This document shows, one piece after another, positions 1 to 7,635 of a stretch of 37,257 bases of DNA (position 1 is the stretch's first letter; each line of letters begins with the position of its first letter). The notes under the pieces are model-generated. The model searched no databases and was not told where the DNA came from. It saw only the letters and a list, made by a program, of their open reading frames with translations. The position numbers and the translations under genes are program-made. Source of the stretch: WRIS01 sp050945135 (GTDB lineage Bacteria; Actinomycetota; Coriobacteriia; Coriobacteriales; Eggerthellaceae); contig JBMNSJ010000018.1 in the NCBI GenBank assembly GCA_050945135.1, positions 1 through 37,257 of the forward strand, written 5' to 3'.

Positions 1-120
1 GATACGCTACTATAACTACGAACGACCCCATAGCTCGCTTGGCTACAGACCTCCTGCAATCCAAGCGATCGCAGCTTAGAAACTAACATTTTGGTTGGTA
101 CAGAAAATGGGGGCAGGCCA
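1..120 (+). mobile_element. 3' end of an IS3-family insertion sequence (left copy)
   Basis: This is the right end of an IS3-family element. It holds the last codons of the transposase, about 40 bases of non-coding DNA, and a terminal inverted repeat ending GGGGGCAGGCCA. The boundary at 120 is deduced from the other copy at 37132-37257, whose end (TGGCCTGCCCCC) abuts an interrupted CRISPR repeat. The element starts with TG and ends with CA, as IS3-family members do. The 120 bases are identical to the reverse complement of the other copy, so the element was recently mobile or is a multi-copy repeat at which the contig ends. The rest of the element lies outside the window. Confidence 0.9.
2..79 (+). 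CDS. IS3-family transposase, C-terminal fragment
   Basis: The frame starting at base 2 reads RYYNYERPHSSLGYRPP and ends at TAG 77-79. This is the C-terminal signature of the IS3/IS150 OrfB integrase core, in the region following the last catalytic glutamate. Only 25 residues are present because the window starts here. The same codons occur on the minus strand at the other end of the window. The fragment itself cannot be functional; a complete copy presumably exists elsewhere in the genome. Confidence 0.85.
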   Translation: MRYYNYERPHSSLGYRPPAIQAIAA

Positions 121-1882
121 GAATGTGTACGCCACGTCGGTACATACTATGCTGCAATCTGATTCTGCTAAAGCTCAGGCTGCCTTACCAATAGCCAATT
201 CGTACCTGGAAAACCATCCCCTAAAAAACAGTGAAGATGAAGAAGAAACAGCCGAATATGACGCTGCTGCATCTTTTGTAGCAAGCCTTACTTCGTATCT
301 GGAAAACCCGTCGGAGAATACCTTGGAACTAGCTTCAATTCCTAATGATATGGCAAAAGAGATTCTTCAACTGGATTCGGAAAGGCTTGCAACTGCCGAA
401 AAGGCTATGAATGCGATTGAAAGCGGTACTTCATATTCTGTTATCGAAGATGATTACTACAAAGTTTATATGCCTATCCAATTTAGCGAAGCAACTAATC
501 CCTGGTCTGTTGCTGTGAGCATTCCAATGTCGGAGGTCTTGAAGGCATCTAGCGACATACAGCGCAACCTGATTATTACCTTTATCATCGCCATACTAGC
601 TATTGCCGGCATATTGTTTCTTATAGCAAACAGCATAACGAAGCCTATCAAAAACCTTACCGAGGCAGCTGGTCAATTTGGTAAAGGGAACTTCGATGCT
701 GAGCTTTCAGTTGGAAAGGAAAACGATGAGATTGGTATTCTGTCACAGGCTTTCAAAGATATGGCAGAGAGGATCAAGAGTCTTATTGGTGAGCTGCAAA
801 ACAACGCACAAGAGCTAGAGGAAAACATCGATCGTCTTAACTACTTGAATGAAACTCTGGTGGCAACGAATCACGTCTCCGAGATTATTCTAAATGCCGA
901 ACATCAACAATTCCAAGAAGTCCTTAAGCAGTCGCTTGAGCTATTAGGAAAAAGCGTGGACGCAGAAGGGGTTTTTCTTTGGCAAAACAGTAAGCTCGAT
1001 GATGGCAAAGTCTATAGCAAAGTAATTTCATCATGGGTTTCTGGACGAGATAATCAAAGCGCACTCGAGAGCACGGTGGTTGATCTTGATGCCTATCTTG
1101 CTTGTTGGAATACTCGACTTCAAAGAAAAGATGGGTCTGTATTAGCAGCCTTAGACGGTGGCGCAATTATTGAAAATTTCGAAGCGTTCCGAGATTTTAA
1201 TTCGCTTGTGATGATACCGCTCTTGTTAAACGATTCTTATTGGGGATTCCTCGCAATCTCATACCCTGAGGACGATTACGAGTTAAAAAGCGATGAAAGC
1301 GAAATCCTGCGATCAAGTGGAATGATGCTAGCTTCAGCAATACTTCAAAACGAGACATCTGAGAGCTTAAAAGATGCGGAAGCTATGGCATCGACCGATC
1401 CACTTACGGGACTGATGAACCGTAACGGCTTTTTGATGAGAGCCCCCGGGGTGTATGCCGAATGTCGTTCTAGCCAGCTTCCGCTGAGTATCTTGTTTTT
1501 TGATATCGACTATTTCAAGCGAGTCAACGACAAATATGGACACCCATTTGGTGATGAAGTGTTGAAGGCATTTTCGGAGGTTCTGAAAGACGAAACTGGT
1601 GAGGAAAATGTGAGCTGTCGCTACGGTGGTGAAGAATTCCTTCTATTAATGAAAAACAGCGATTTAGCTGCAGGAAAAGAATGGGCAGACCAGATTCTAG
1701 AAAAGGTTCGTCGCATAAGGTTTCCTGAGTGCCCCGAATTCAGCTTCACGGTTAGTATTGGAATGATGACGGGTATTCCAGGAATGCACGACACGCTCAA
1801 TGGCTATATCCAAAAAGCCGATGATGCGCTTTATCGTGCGAAAAACAATGGACGCGATCAAATGGTTATTTCTTCTGACTGA
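107..1882 (+). CDS. Diguanylate cyclase (dCache remnant-TM-HAMP-GAF-GGDEF), 5' end lost to IS insertion
   Basis: The protein would make the second messenger c-di-GMP from GTP at the inner face of the membrane in response to signals sensed outside the cell. In order it shows the last part of an extracellular dCache-like sensor (about residues 5-150), one transmembrane helix (about 154-178), a HAMP linker, a GAF-like domain (about 255-420) and a GGDEF domain. The active-site motif is GGEEF at residues 507-511, so the enzyme looks catalytically competent. The RxxD inhibitory site is replaced by GEEN, so product feedback inhibition is probably absent. The native start and first transmembrane helix are missing: the IS ends at base 120, and the first four to five codons of the open frame (ATG 107, or TTG 95) come from IS DNA. 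No good ribosome binding site precedes either start. The protein may be unexpressed, or expressed as a sensor-deleted form. Confidence 0.85.
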   Translation: MGAGQNVYATSVHTMLQSDSAKAQAALPIANSYLENHPLKNSEDEEETAEYDAAASFVASLTSYLENPSENTLELASIPNDMAKEILQLDSERLATAEKAMNAIESGTSYSVIEDDYYKVYMPIQFSEATNPWSVAVSIPMSEVLKASSDIQRNLIITFIIAILAIAGILFLIANSITKPIKNLTEAAGQFGKGNFDAELSVGKENDEIGILSQAFKDMAERIKSLIGELQNNAQELEENIDRLNYLNETLVATNHVSEIILNAEHQQFQEVLKQSLELLGKSVDAEGVFLWQNSKLDDGKVYSKVISSWVSGRDNQSALESTVVDLDAYLACWNTRLQRKDGSVLAALDGGAIIENFEAFRDFNSLVMIPLLLNDSYWGFLAISYPEDDYELKSDESEILRSSGMMLASAILQNETSESLKDAEAMASTDPLTGLMNRNGFLMRAPGVYAECRSSQLPLSILFFDIDYFKRVNDKYGHPFGDEVLKAFSEVLKDETGEENVSCRYGGEEFLLLMKNSDLAAGKEWADQILEKVRRIRFPECPEFSFTVSIGMMTGIPGMHDTLNGYIQKADDALYRAKNNGRDQMVISSD

Positions 1883-1992
1883 AGATGAGGGCTTTTGGAC
1901 GTCATTACGACAAAAGTGACAAGCTATCGTATTGCTGAAACCTCTCGTCAAAGCCATGTAAAACCCATCCTGTAGGAGGGGAGTGTCTGAGT

Positions 1993-2021
1993 GCGACAAT
2001 CTAGCCACCATCTGCTAGGAT
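1993..2021 (+). promoter_or_regulatory. Possible promoter of the ArsC/Spx-like gene
   Basis: GCGACA (1993-1998) and TAGGAT (2016-2021) are separated by 17 bases and lie about 25 bases ahead of the start codon at 2048. Each hexamer matches the vegetative consensus only in part, so this is a weak prediction. Confidence 0.3.
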
Positions 2022-2047
2022 GAAGGAAAAGTGGAAGGATGTGTGCT

Positions 2048-2410
2048 ATGGGAAAACTTCTATTCTTGGGATACCAGAAATGCTCAACAAGTCGAAAGGC
2101 GCAGAAGTGGCTTGACAATCGCGGCATCGAATATGATTGGCGCGACATAACCGTCGATAATCCATCGGCAAGCGAGCTAAAGGCGTGGCATCAGCTGAGT
2201 GGCTTGCCAATACGCAGGCTTTTCAACACGAGCGGTGTGTCATATCGCGAGCAAAGAGTGAAGAATCAACTAGATGCCGGAATGTCAGATGCGCAGGCTT
2301 ATAAACTGCTTGCAACGGATGGCAAGATGGTGAAACGGCCTGTCTTGGTAGCCGGCGATTTTGTCTTTTTTGGTTTCAAGGAGGACGAATGGGCAGCAAG
2401 ATTGCTGTAA
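2048..2410 (+). CDS. ArsC/Spx/MgsR-family protein
   Basis: This 120-residue protein has the thioredoxin-like fold of the arsenate reductase-related family. It begins with a beta strand, then GYQKCSTSRKA with a single N-terminal cysteine in the family's CxxS position (Cys-Ser-Thr-Ser). It ends with the KRPVLV strand-turn that carries the conserved arginine-proline in ArsC and Spx proteins. Family members are glutaredoxin-dependent arsenate reductases or redox-responsive RNA polymerase-binding regulators, and the sequence alone does not settle which. The ATG at 2048 was chosen over the in-frame ATG at 2039 because GGAAGG at 2033-2038 stands nine bases ahead of it and directly abuts the earlier one. 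It appears monocistronic, with the next gene starting 47 bases later. Confidence 0.85.
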   Translation: MGKLLFLGYQKCSTSRKAQKWLDNRGIEYDWRDITVDNPSASELKAWHQLSGLPIRRLFNTSGVSYREQRVKNQLDAGMSDAQAYKLLATDGKMVKRPVLVAGDFVFFGFKEDEWAARLL

Positions 2411-2457
2411 TCCTTCAGCAGTCTTCGTCTCTGAGACCTAATTTGTAGAGGGGATTC

Positions 2458-3293
2458 ATGGAAGAGTCTGTAGAACAAAGCTGTGCGTGCCGCGAGATGA
2501 TACACCAGTTCATGGAAGAGTTTGGGATTGGCGGGGTACAAATGGGTGAAAGTTTCACCAAGAGCCAGTATAGAGCTTTCATTTTGACTGATTTTGTTCA
2601 GGTAAGACAAAGTCTCTCGCGTTATTTCGATTCGCACTTTTCAACTGGCAGTTCTGCAGATGACTGCGAGATTACGCACGCACTGTATTGCTTACTCTGG
2701 GGCGAAAAGCTTGAGCCTTCAGAGCCAAGCTGTCTCAAGACTGTGCTCGACCCTGTGCCCTTACCTCGCTTAGCTCAAAAATATAGCGGCGATACCATTT
2801 TCTCCCGCACTGAAGATATCAAGAACGAAGATAGATTCAACACCACGTTTCACTGCCCTGCAAACTTTATGCCTTTTCCACGTGGGTCTTTCACCGTTCA
2901 ACGGCAGCGGTCGTTTAAAGAAGGCAAGTACGAAAGTTTCCTTTATTTCGCGCAAGAAATCGAAGAGATTCTGGACAACAAAACAGGTCCAAAATACGGC
3001 GCGGTTCAGTATCTGGCGAGAGAAAATCTCAATAATGCAGACATCGAAAAAGCGGTTAACGATGCGGGCTTACAGTGGTTCTACGGGTTCGTAATAACAG
3101 ATATGCGCGGGCTGTTGAGGCAGCACGCTATGTGGTTAAGTTCGATAGTTACGCGGAGTGGCTTGCGGCAAACTATCTTCCTGCCAACATTCCTTCTCGA
3201 AAAGAAAGCGTTGACACCCTATGGGCTTACCTCGAAGCAAGGGCGGATTTAATGACTGCCAGGCTTGTTAAAAAGATGAGCGCACCACGCTGA
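2458..3293 (+). pseudogene. Hypothetical protein disrupted by a single-base frameshift
   Basis: I do not recognise the family with confidence. The frame from ATG 2458 (AGAGGGG ribosome site just upstream) reads naturally to about residue 215, including YCLLWGEKL and QWFYGFVITD. It then continues to 3252 as an arginine/leucine-rich tail that does not look like protein. The overlapping frame two bases later (about 3099-3293) gives a convincing C-terminus with AARYVVKFDSYAEWLAANYL. Joining the two near 3100 restores a protein of about 277 residues, consistent with loss of one base. The LW-K-L and SYAEWLAANYLP elements recall an uncharacterised actinobacterial family (DUF6994-like), but that is a guess. 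No slippery heptamer is present, so programmed frameshifting is unlikely; a sequencing error is possible. Confidence 0.6.
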
Positions 3294-3331
3294 CTCGCTT
3301 TGCGTTTTATGGGAGGATGAAGCGAAGACGC

Positions 3332-3895
3332 TTAGCCCAAGCGCTCAACCTGAGCTTCTGCTCGCAAGCTTTTTAGCGACCGAATATCAGGATTGATTGA
3401 TGGCGCATGCAGCATGATTACAAGCTCTTCAACTGCGGCAAGACTTGCCAATAAGCACAAAGTAAAAAGTAACGAAACCGAATCGGTTAGCAAAAATACA
3501 AAGGGATAAAGAAATAGCAGCAAAGCAAATACCCTGTTGGTTGTGGTATGCAATAGAAAGGCCTTGCCTACGCGCACCTGCGATACGCCCATGCTAACCA
3601 GGCGCAATAAGATAATGCAAACCGTCCAAACAAGTATGTAAGTGGGTGGACCCACATGAGGCAAAATGATGAAGCCTACAACAAAAGTGAGCAAAACATC
3701 GCCGATGGAATCAAGCTTACTGCCAAACTCAGAGACCACCTTGTATCGTCGAGCAATATAGCCGTCGAGGATATCGGTGATTCCGCACAGCAGGTACACG
3801 AGATAAAAACTAAATTGAAATGGGACGAAAAAGAGGAGCGAAAGCGACAGGAGTATCCTTGTAGATGACAGAGCATTTGGGATATGTCGTATCAT
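3332..3895 (-). CDS. CDP-alcohol phosphatidyltransferase family protein
   Basis: This integral membrane enzyme of 187 residues transfers a phosphatidyl group from CDP-diacylglycerol to an alcohol, as in phospholipid head-group synthesis. The complete family signature D-x2-D-G-x2-A-R-x8-G-x3-D-x3-D is present as DILDGYIARR followed by GSKLDSIGD, so metal and CDP binding residues are intact. Hydrophobic stretches account for about five to six membrane helices. PgsA, PssA or inositol-phosphate synthases are all possible; the short, diverged sequence does not allow a choice. It is transcribed away from the DUF2130 gene, sharing a 242-base divergent intergenic region that carries a perfect palindrome. 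Confidence 0.85.
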   Translation of the reverse strand: MIRHIPNALSSTRILLSLSLLFFVPFQFSFYLVYLLCGITDILDGYIARRYKVVSEFGSKLDSIGDVLLTFVVGFIILPHVGPPTYILVWTVCIILLRLVSMGVSQVRVGKAFLLHTTTNRVFALLLFLYPFVFLLTDSVSLLFTLCLLASLAAVEELVIMLHAPSINPDIRSLKSLRAEAQVERLG

Positions 3896-4013
3896 GGCCC
3901 TGCTTCCTTAAATGCCCTGATGATAACTCATGGGTATAAGTTTATCGGGTTTTCGCGCTTTAGCAAGCAATAGTAGCGGCAGTTTGCAAATAATTTCGCC
4001 TGAAGGCGCGTAA

Positions 4014-4029
4014 GTACGATATATCGTAC
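4014..4029. promoter_or_regulatory. Perfect 16-base palindrome, candidate operator
   Basis: GTACGATATATCGTAC is an exact palindrome in the divergent region between the CDP-alcohol phosphatidyltransferase (start 3895) and the DUF2130 gene (start 4138). A shorter hairpin-like CGCCT-GA-AGGCG lies just before it at 3997-4008. Length and symmetry fit a binding site for a dimeric repressor such as a TetR or PadR protein; which one is unknown. Confidence 0.45.
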
Positions 4030-4137
4030 ACAGCCGAGGGTGAAAAAAATTATTCTTGCAGATAAAGAGGCGCATGCGATACCCTTGGAAAAAGAGTCGC
4101 CACGTCAGGCAAAACCACATACGATTAGAGGTCTTTA

Positions 4138-5547
4138 ATGAACGAAATAAAATGTCCCAACTGCGGTCAGGTGTTTAAGGTTGATGAGTCTGGATTTGCC
4201 GACATTATTAAGCAGGTGCGCGATTCCGAATTTGAGAAGGAGCTTCAAAAACGTCAGGGTCTTTATGACGCAAACAAGCAGCAGGAAATAGAACTTGCGC
4301 TTGCAAATGCAGAGGCAGCTGCGCAAAAAAGCATTTCCGAAAAAGAAGCAGCCATCGCAGAACTGCAGGCCAAGGTGGAGGCTGCATCAAATGAGACAAA
4401 CTTGTCAGTTGCAAAAGCAATTGCCGAAGCCCAGCAACAACGCGATCTTTTGGCAGCACAGCTCAAAGAAAAAGACGATGCTCTCAAGCTTGCAGTTGCG
4501 CAGACAAAAGCGGAATCACAAGAAGCCGCAGCTAAAAGAGAAAGAGAAATTGCCGAGCTAAAAGGAAAGCTCGAGTCTTTCAAAACCGAGAAAGAACTTG
4601 CGGTTACACAAGCTGTGAATCAAGTGGAAAAAGAGCGCGATTCTCTTTCTTCGAAGGTTGAACTTATGCGATCGGAGCAGGCTCAAATTGAAGCAAGCTA
4701 CCAAGCAAAGGTTATCGATCTTGAAAAGCAAAAGGCTGAGGCCATCGCCTTCAAAGACGAAGAAATCCAACGATATAAAGATATGAAAGCGAAGCTCTCC
4801 ACAAAGATGGTGGGAGAGTCTCTCGAGCAGCATTGCGAGATTGAGTTCAACAAGCTGCGTGCAACAGGTTTCCAAAACGCCTATTTCGAGAAAGACAATG
4901 ATGCGCGCACAGGCAGCAAAGGCGACTACATCTACAAAGAGGCTGATGCGGAGGGTAACGAAATCATCTCCATCATGTTCGAGATGAAAAACGAGCAAGA
5001 CGAAACTGCCACGAAGAAAAAGAACGAGGATTTTCTCAAAGAGCTCGACAAAGATCGTAATGAGAAGAACTGCGAATATGCCGTTTTGGTTTCTCTGCTC
5101 GAATCAGAAAACGAGCTTTATAATTCGGGTATTGTCGATATGTCGCATCGCTATCCAAAAACCTACGTGATCAGGCCTCAGTTCTTCATTCCGATGATTA
5201 CGGTGCTGCGAAACGCGGCGATGAATTCGATGCAATACAAGTCCGAGTTGGCCTTGGTAAAAAGCCAGAATATCGACATCACAAATTTCGAAGAAAGCAT
5301 GGAAGATTTCAAGCAGGGCTTTGCGCGTAATTACGATCTTGCAAGTCGGAAGTTTAAGACAGCAATTGACGAAATCGATAAGACTATCACGCATCTTCAG
5401 AAGACCAAAGATGCTTTGTTGTCGTCTGAGAACAACCTACGTCTAGCTAACAACAAGGCGGAAGATTTGAGCATCAAAAAGCTTACACGCAACAACCCAA
5501 CCATGAAGGCAAAGTTCGACGAGCTTAAGAAAGATGGCGAAGATTAG
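4138..5547 (+). CDS. DUF2130 domain protein with long coiled coil
   Basis: The 469-residue protein starts with a zinc-ribbon-like half site (CPNCGQVF, residues 6-13). It continues as a Lys/Glu/Ala-rich coiled coil from about 25 to 225. The conserved DUF2130 region (about 225-400) begins with KMVGESLEQHCEIEFN. A helical tail (about 400-469) ends KFDELKKDGED. In the DUF2130 core, GDY (Asp263) is followed by a hydrophobic strand and FEMKN (Glu282-x-Lys284), a spacing that resembles the PD-(D/E)xK nuclease core. That resemblance is my inference, and the family's function is not established. Start: ATG preceded by AGAGGT. The gene is convergent with the small monooxygenase, 24 bases apart, with no other gene in its unit. 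Confidence 0.85.
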   Translation: MNEIKCPNCGQVFKVDESGFADIIKQVRDSEFEKELQKRQGLYDANKQQEIELALANAEAAAQKSISEKEAAIAELQAKVEAASNETNLSVAKAIAEAQQQRDLLAAQLKEKDDALKLAVAQTKAESQEAAAKREREIAELKGKLESFKTEKELAVTQAVNQVEKERDSLSSKVELMRSEQAQIEASYQAKVIDLEKQKAEAIAFKDEEIQRYKDMKAKLSTKMVGESLEQHCEIEFNKLRATGFQNAYFEKDNDARTGSKGDYIYKEADAEGNEIISIMFEMKNEQDETATKKKNEDFLKELDKDRNEKNCEYAVLVSLLESENELYNSGIVDMSHRYPKTYVIRPQFFIPMITVLRNAAMNSMQYKSELALVKSQNIDITNFEESMEDFKQGFARNYDLASRKFKTAIDEIDKTITHLQKTKDALLSSENNLRLANNKAEDLSIKKLTRNNPTMKAKFDELKKDGED

Positions 5548-5571
5548 GTCGAAGTTCTGTGCTCTTGGTTG

Positions 5572-5859
5572 CTACAGTACTTGCAAGTATCGTTTGGTAT
5601 CGACGTTTTCGCATAAGCCTTTGAGCGCGGGTACGATGCGGGTAAAGTGCTCGGAGGCAGAGTGGGCAGCCAAGGTTTCTTGTGATTCCCAAGATTCGAG
5701 GATTACGATTAATTCAGGAGACTCAAGCGCTTGCGCGAGGTCATATTGCGCACAGCCTTCTTCCTTGCGCGTTTCTGCGACGAGCTCTTTGGCAAGTGCA
5801 AGAGCTTCGTCGAGGTGCTCCTTTTTCACATAAAAGTTAGCAACTAGTCTGATCATCAT
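5572..5859 (-). CDS. Antibiotic biosynthesis monooxygenase (ABM) family protein, copy A
   Basis: This 95-residue protein has a ferredoxin-like ABM fold, found in cofactor-free quinol monooxygenases (YgiN type) and related small dimers. It starts MIRLVANFYVKKEH and contains EEGCAQYDLAQ, LESWES and HSASEHF, which together match the family's beta-strand and histidine pattern. The start at 5859 (or the next ATG at 5856) follows GAGGAG. A close paralogue lies at 12070-12360, with roughly two thirds of residues shared. Both lie beside copies of the same non-coding repeats, so this looks like a local duplication. Substrate unknown. Confidence 0.85.
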   Translation of the reverse strand: MMIRLVANFYVKKEHLDEALALAKELVAETRKEEGCAQYDLAQALESPELIVILESWESQETLAAHSASEHFTRIVPALKGLCENVDTKRYLQVL

Positions 5860-5893
5860 GTTCTCCTCACGGTTCTCTGTATGTCTCGCATCC

Positions 5894-5922
5894 AGTATAA
5901 ACGAAGAACTCAAGCATCTCAG
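5894..5922 (-). promoter_or_regulatory. Probable promoter of monooxygenase copy A
   Basis: On the minus strand CTGAGA (5922-5917) and TATACT (5899-5894) are separated by 17 bases, 35 bases ahead of the start codon. Each hexamer matches four or five of six consensus positions. Confidence 0.45.
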
Positions 5923-6063
5923 GTGGCGAACCGCTGCTCTCGAGTGGCGCGAGCACCTGCGTCCTACAGCCAGCGACCGCACCGGATGACGAGTGTCCCG
6001 CCCCCTGCATCATGCGCGAACGTTCGCTCTCATTTGGCAACCACCCCGCCAGCACCTGCACCC
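5918..6063. repeat. GC-rich imperfect repeat region R0, copy A
   Basis: This GC-rich stretch carries degenerate motifs related to CACCTGCGCCAGGGGCGAA and CAGGTGGCG, with CGCTGCTCTCGA in between. The same motifs recur at 11640-11800. Several are mutually complementary, so local hairpins can form. No coding frame in it is conserved between the two regions. Its composition is clearly richer in G+C than the flanking genes. Confidence 0.5.
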
Positions 6064-6320
6064 CGCAGCCACCACCTGCGCCAGGGGCGAAGCTTGCGAG
6101 ATGGCAGCGAGCTGCTCTGCACCAATCTACATTGGTCATTTCGAGGGAAATTTGGCACGAAACATGTCTCCCTTGCAGCTTTTAGTGTGATTCGGCGGTT
6201 TTCAAGCGCTGCTGAATTTTCGCCTCTAGAGAAATACCAGGTCACAAATGATTTGTGCATAGATTACTGCAAGCGAAACGCTTTTCGTGCCACGACAGGG
6301 GTTCAATCCCCAATTTAGGA
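6064..6320. repeat. Dispersed element R1, copy A (candidate structured RNA or small mobile element)
   Basis: Positions 6102-6320 align without gaps to 11840-12058, with seven differences in 219 bases. Short inverted repeats stand in series: ACCAAT/ATTGGT (6121-6136), AGGGAAA with TCTCCCT (6144-6173), CACAAAT-g-ATTTGTG (6243-6257), CGAAA-cgct-TTTCG (6274-6287) and GGGG-TTCAAT-CCCC (6298-6311). Differences between the copies fall mostly in loops or keep pairing possible. Overlapping reading frames exist on both strands but have no ribosome site. The transcribed strand is unknown. Confidence 0.6.
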
Positions 6321-6337
6321 TTCGGATAGGAATAGCG

Positions 6338-6412
6338 CGTGCGACATACTACCCAACCACGAATCGGGGTGGAATAACGTGCGCGCGACTTACTGCCCAA
6401 TCACGAATCCGG
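6338..6412. repeat. Tandem pair of short repeat R3
   Basis: Two units, 6338-6367 and 6378-6412, share GCGACWTACTRCCCAA followed by CACGAATC. A third copy stands at 12720-12753. Together with R1 and R2 they make up most of the gene-free region between the monooxygenase and the SRPBCC gene. Confidence 0.55.
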
Positions 6413-6465
6413 ACAGGGTAAGGAGGCTGCACCCCGAATGCTGGCGTATTAGAGAGTCCATCACC

Positions 6466-6687
6466 GAGCGCGAAATCCGGGACGTGACCCTGAAACTCAA
6501 TGTAGGCGAGAATTTCAGCACGATTTATCGGTACCTTACGACTATTTCCTCATATAGAAGGCCTTCAGTCATTTCCGGCTTTTACTCTTTCCTGTAATAC
6601 CTGGTCGGAGTACCAAAGCGAATTTATGAGAGTAAGCAATCGAAGTTTTGTACTTTGGGCCACCCTGCTTTCTATATTTCGCCCCGG
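6466..6687. repeat. Dispersed element R2, copy A
   Basis: This region aligns with 12475-12699, with small gaps. A block of 57 bases (6601-6657 against 12613-12669) is identical. It contains AGTACCAAA facing TTTTGTACT, which can pair as a long stem with one mismatch. A short frame starting ATG 6626 is closed by a stop codon in the other copy, so the conservation is not due to that frame. Function unknown; an RNA or a protein-binding element is possible. Confidence 0.55.
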
Positions 6688-6738
6688 ACTAGGTAGCGCT
6701 AGGGTTGCACGGTTAAGCAGCAGTCACGATGTAGTGCA

Positions 6739-6821
6739 GGTACGAGCGTCACTCGTACCAACATGTGATGGAGTAAATTACCAGGCAAAACACAAAATAC
6801 TACTCGAGAGGTATTGTGTTT
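6739..6821 (+). promoter_or_regulatory. Two inverted repeats ahead of the redox operon
   Basis: GGTACGAG-cgtca-CTCGTACC (6739-6759) is a perfect eight-base inverted repeat. A second dyad pairs AAACACAAAATAC (6788-6800) with GTATTGTGTTT (6811-6821), with one bulged base. Both lie within 155 bases of the SRPBCC start codon. They are candidate operators, perhaps for the LuxR-type regulator encoded at the end of the same unit; that link is inferred. Confidence 0.45.
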
Positions 6822-6891
6822 GTTCGTCTTAGGGTGCCATGATAATCGAAGGGATCAACAAAATGCGTAAGGCACGTCAAAGGGGGAAGCT

Positions 6892-7626
6892 ATGGCGGAC
6901 TTTATCCAGACTCACACGGGGTGGTTCATTTTTGGGATTGTGATTGTTGTCGCTGCGATCGCTGTTGTGATTCTTCTCAAATACATGTTTCGATATAAGC
7001 TTACCGATGATGATTGCGCAACTCCACTTCCGGGCGATGATTATCTCGACGCAGCAAGAGAATCGGTGCTCGACGGCGGCGGTGTTGCCATTACAATCAA
7101 TGCTCCAGCTGAACTTGTCTGGCAGCACATGCGGCAGTTTGGGCAGGACCGCGCTGGCTGGTACAGCTTTGAAAAACTTGAGCGAATCTTTACCTTCGAC
7201 ATTCATAACCACTATACGATTCATGAAGAATGGCAAGATTTTGGACCAGGTCGCTACCTCTTTTATCATCAGCCGCCATGGGGCGTTGGGTCTGTCGTTA
7301 CCGAAGTCGATGAAGAGCGTCATGCCTTTGCCAGCGTATCCGATAGTCGCAAGGAGCCGCCAGTTGAGGGCTCAATCTGCTTCGTCCCACCGTTCAAGCT
7401 GAAGTATTTCTGCTGGACGTGGAATTTCGGCGCAATCAAAATCGACGACAATACCACACGTTTGATTACAAAAGCGCAGGTCAGCTTTGAGCCATTTACG
7501 AAAGTGCGCAAGGCGCTTGTCGCTGTTACGCTCGGGACCGCTTCGTATGTAATGCTCTCGCATATGATGAATCTCCTGAAGCGGATTTGTGAAGGCACGA
7601 AGACAATCGATGAGAAGCATAGGTAG
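6892..7626 (+). CDS. SRPBCC (START-like) family protein with N-terminal membrane anchor
   Basis: The 244-residue protein has one N-terminal transmembrane helix (about residues 11-30, WFIFGIVIVVAAIAVVILL). A single soluble domain follows with the helix-grip pattern of the SRPBCC superfamily: ITINAPAELVWQHMRQFGQDRAGWYSFEKLER is followed by strands ending in a long amphipathic helix (about 200-238). Such domains bind hydrophobic ligands in a deep pocket. Start: ATG at 6892 with AAGGGGG seven bases ahead. It is the first gene of a tight unit with an FAD oxidoreductase (9 bases away) and a ferredoxin-like protein, suggesting that it presents a lipophilic substrate to the redox partners at the membrane. 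Confidence 0.75.
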   Translation: MADFIQTHTGWFIFGIVIVVAAIAVVILLKYMFRYKLTDDDCATPLPGDDYLDAARESVLDGGGVAITINAPAELVWQHMRQFGQDRAGWYSFEKLERIFTFDIHNHYTIHEEWQDFGPGRYLFYHQPPWGVGSVVTEVDEERHAFASVSDSRKEPPVEGSICFVPPFKLKYFCWTWNFGAIKIDDNTTRLITKAQVSFEPFTKVRKALVAVTLGTASYVMLSHMMNLLKRICEGTKTIDEKHR

Positions 7627-7635
7627 GTGTATATC

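Noticed and set aside
3075..3293. Separate 72-residue gene overlapping the hypothetical gene
   Set aside because: No ribosome site, and it reads as the natural C-terminus of the upstream frame.
6030..6260. Minus-strand frame in R1 shared with 11708-11998 (about 45 similar residues)
   Set aside because: No ribosome site, the start lies inside the CACAAAT palindrome, flanks diverge at once, and two of the few differences change the residue; the identity is explained by the repeat itself.
6298..6311. GGGG-TTCAAT-CCCC in R1 resembles a tRNA T-arm
   Set aside because: Only three or four pairs form in tRNA register, and no acceptor, anticodon or D arm surrounds it in either copy.
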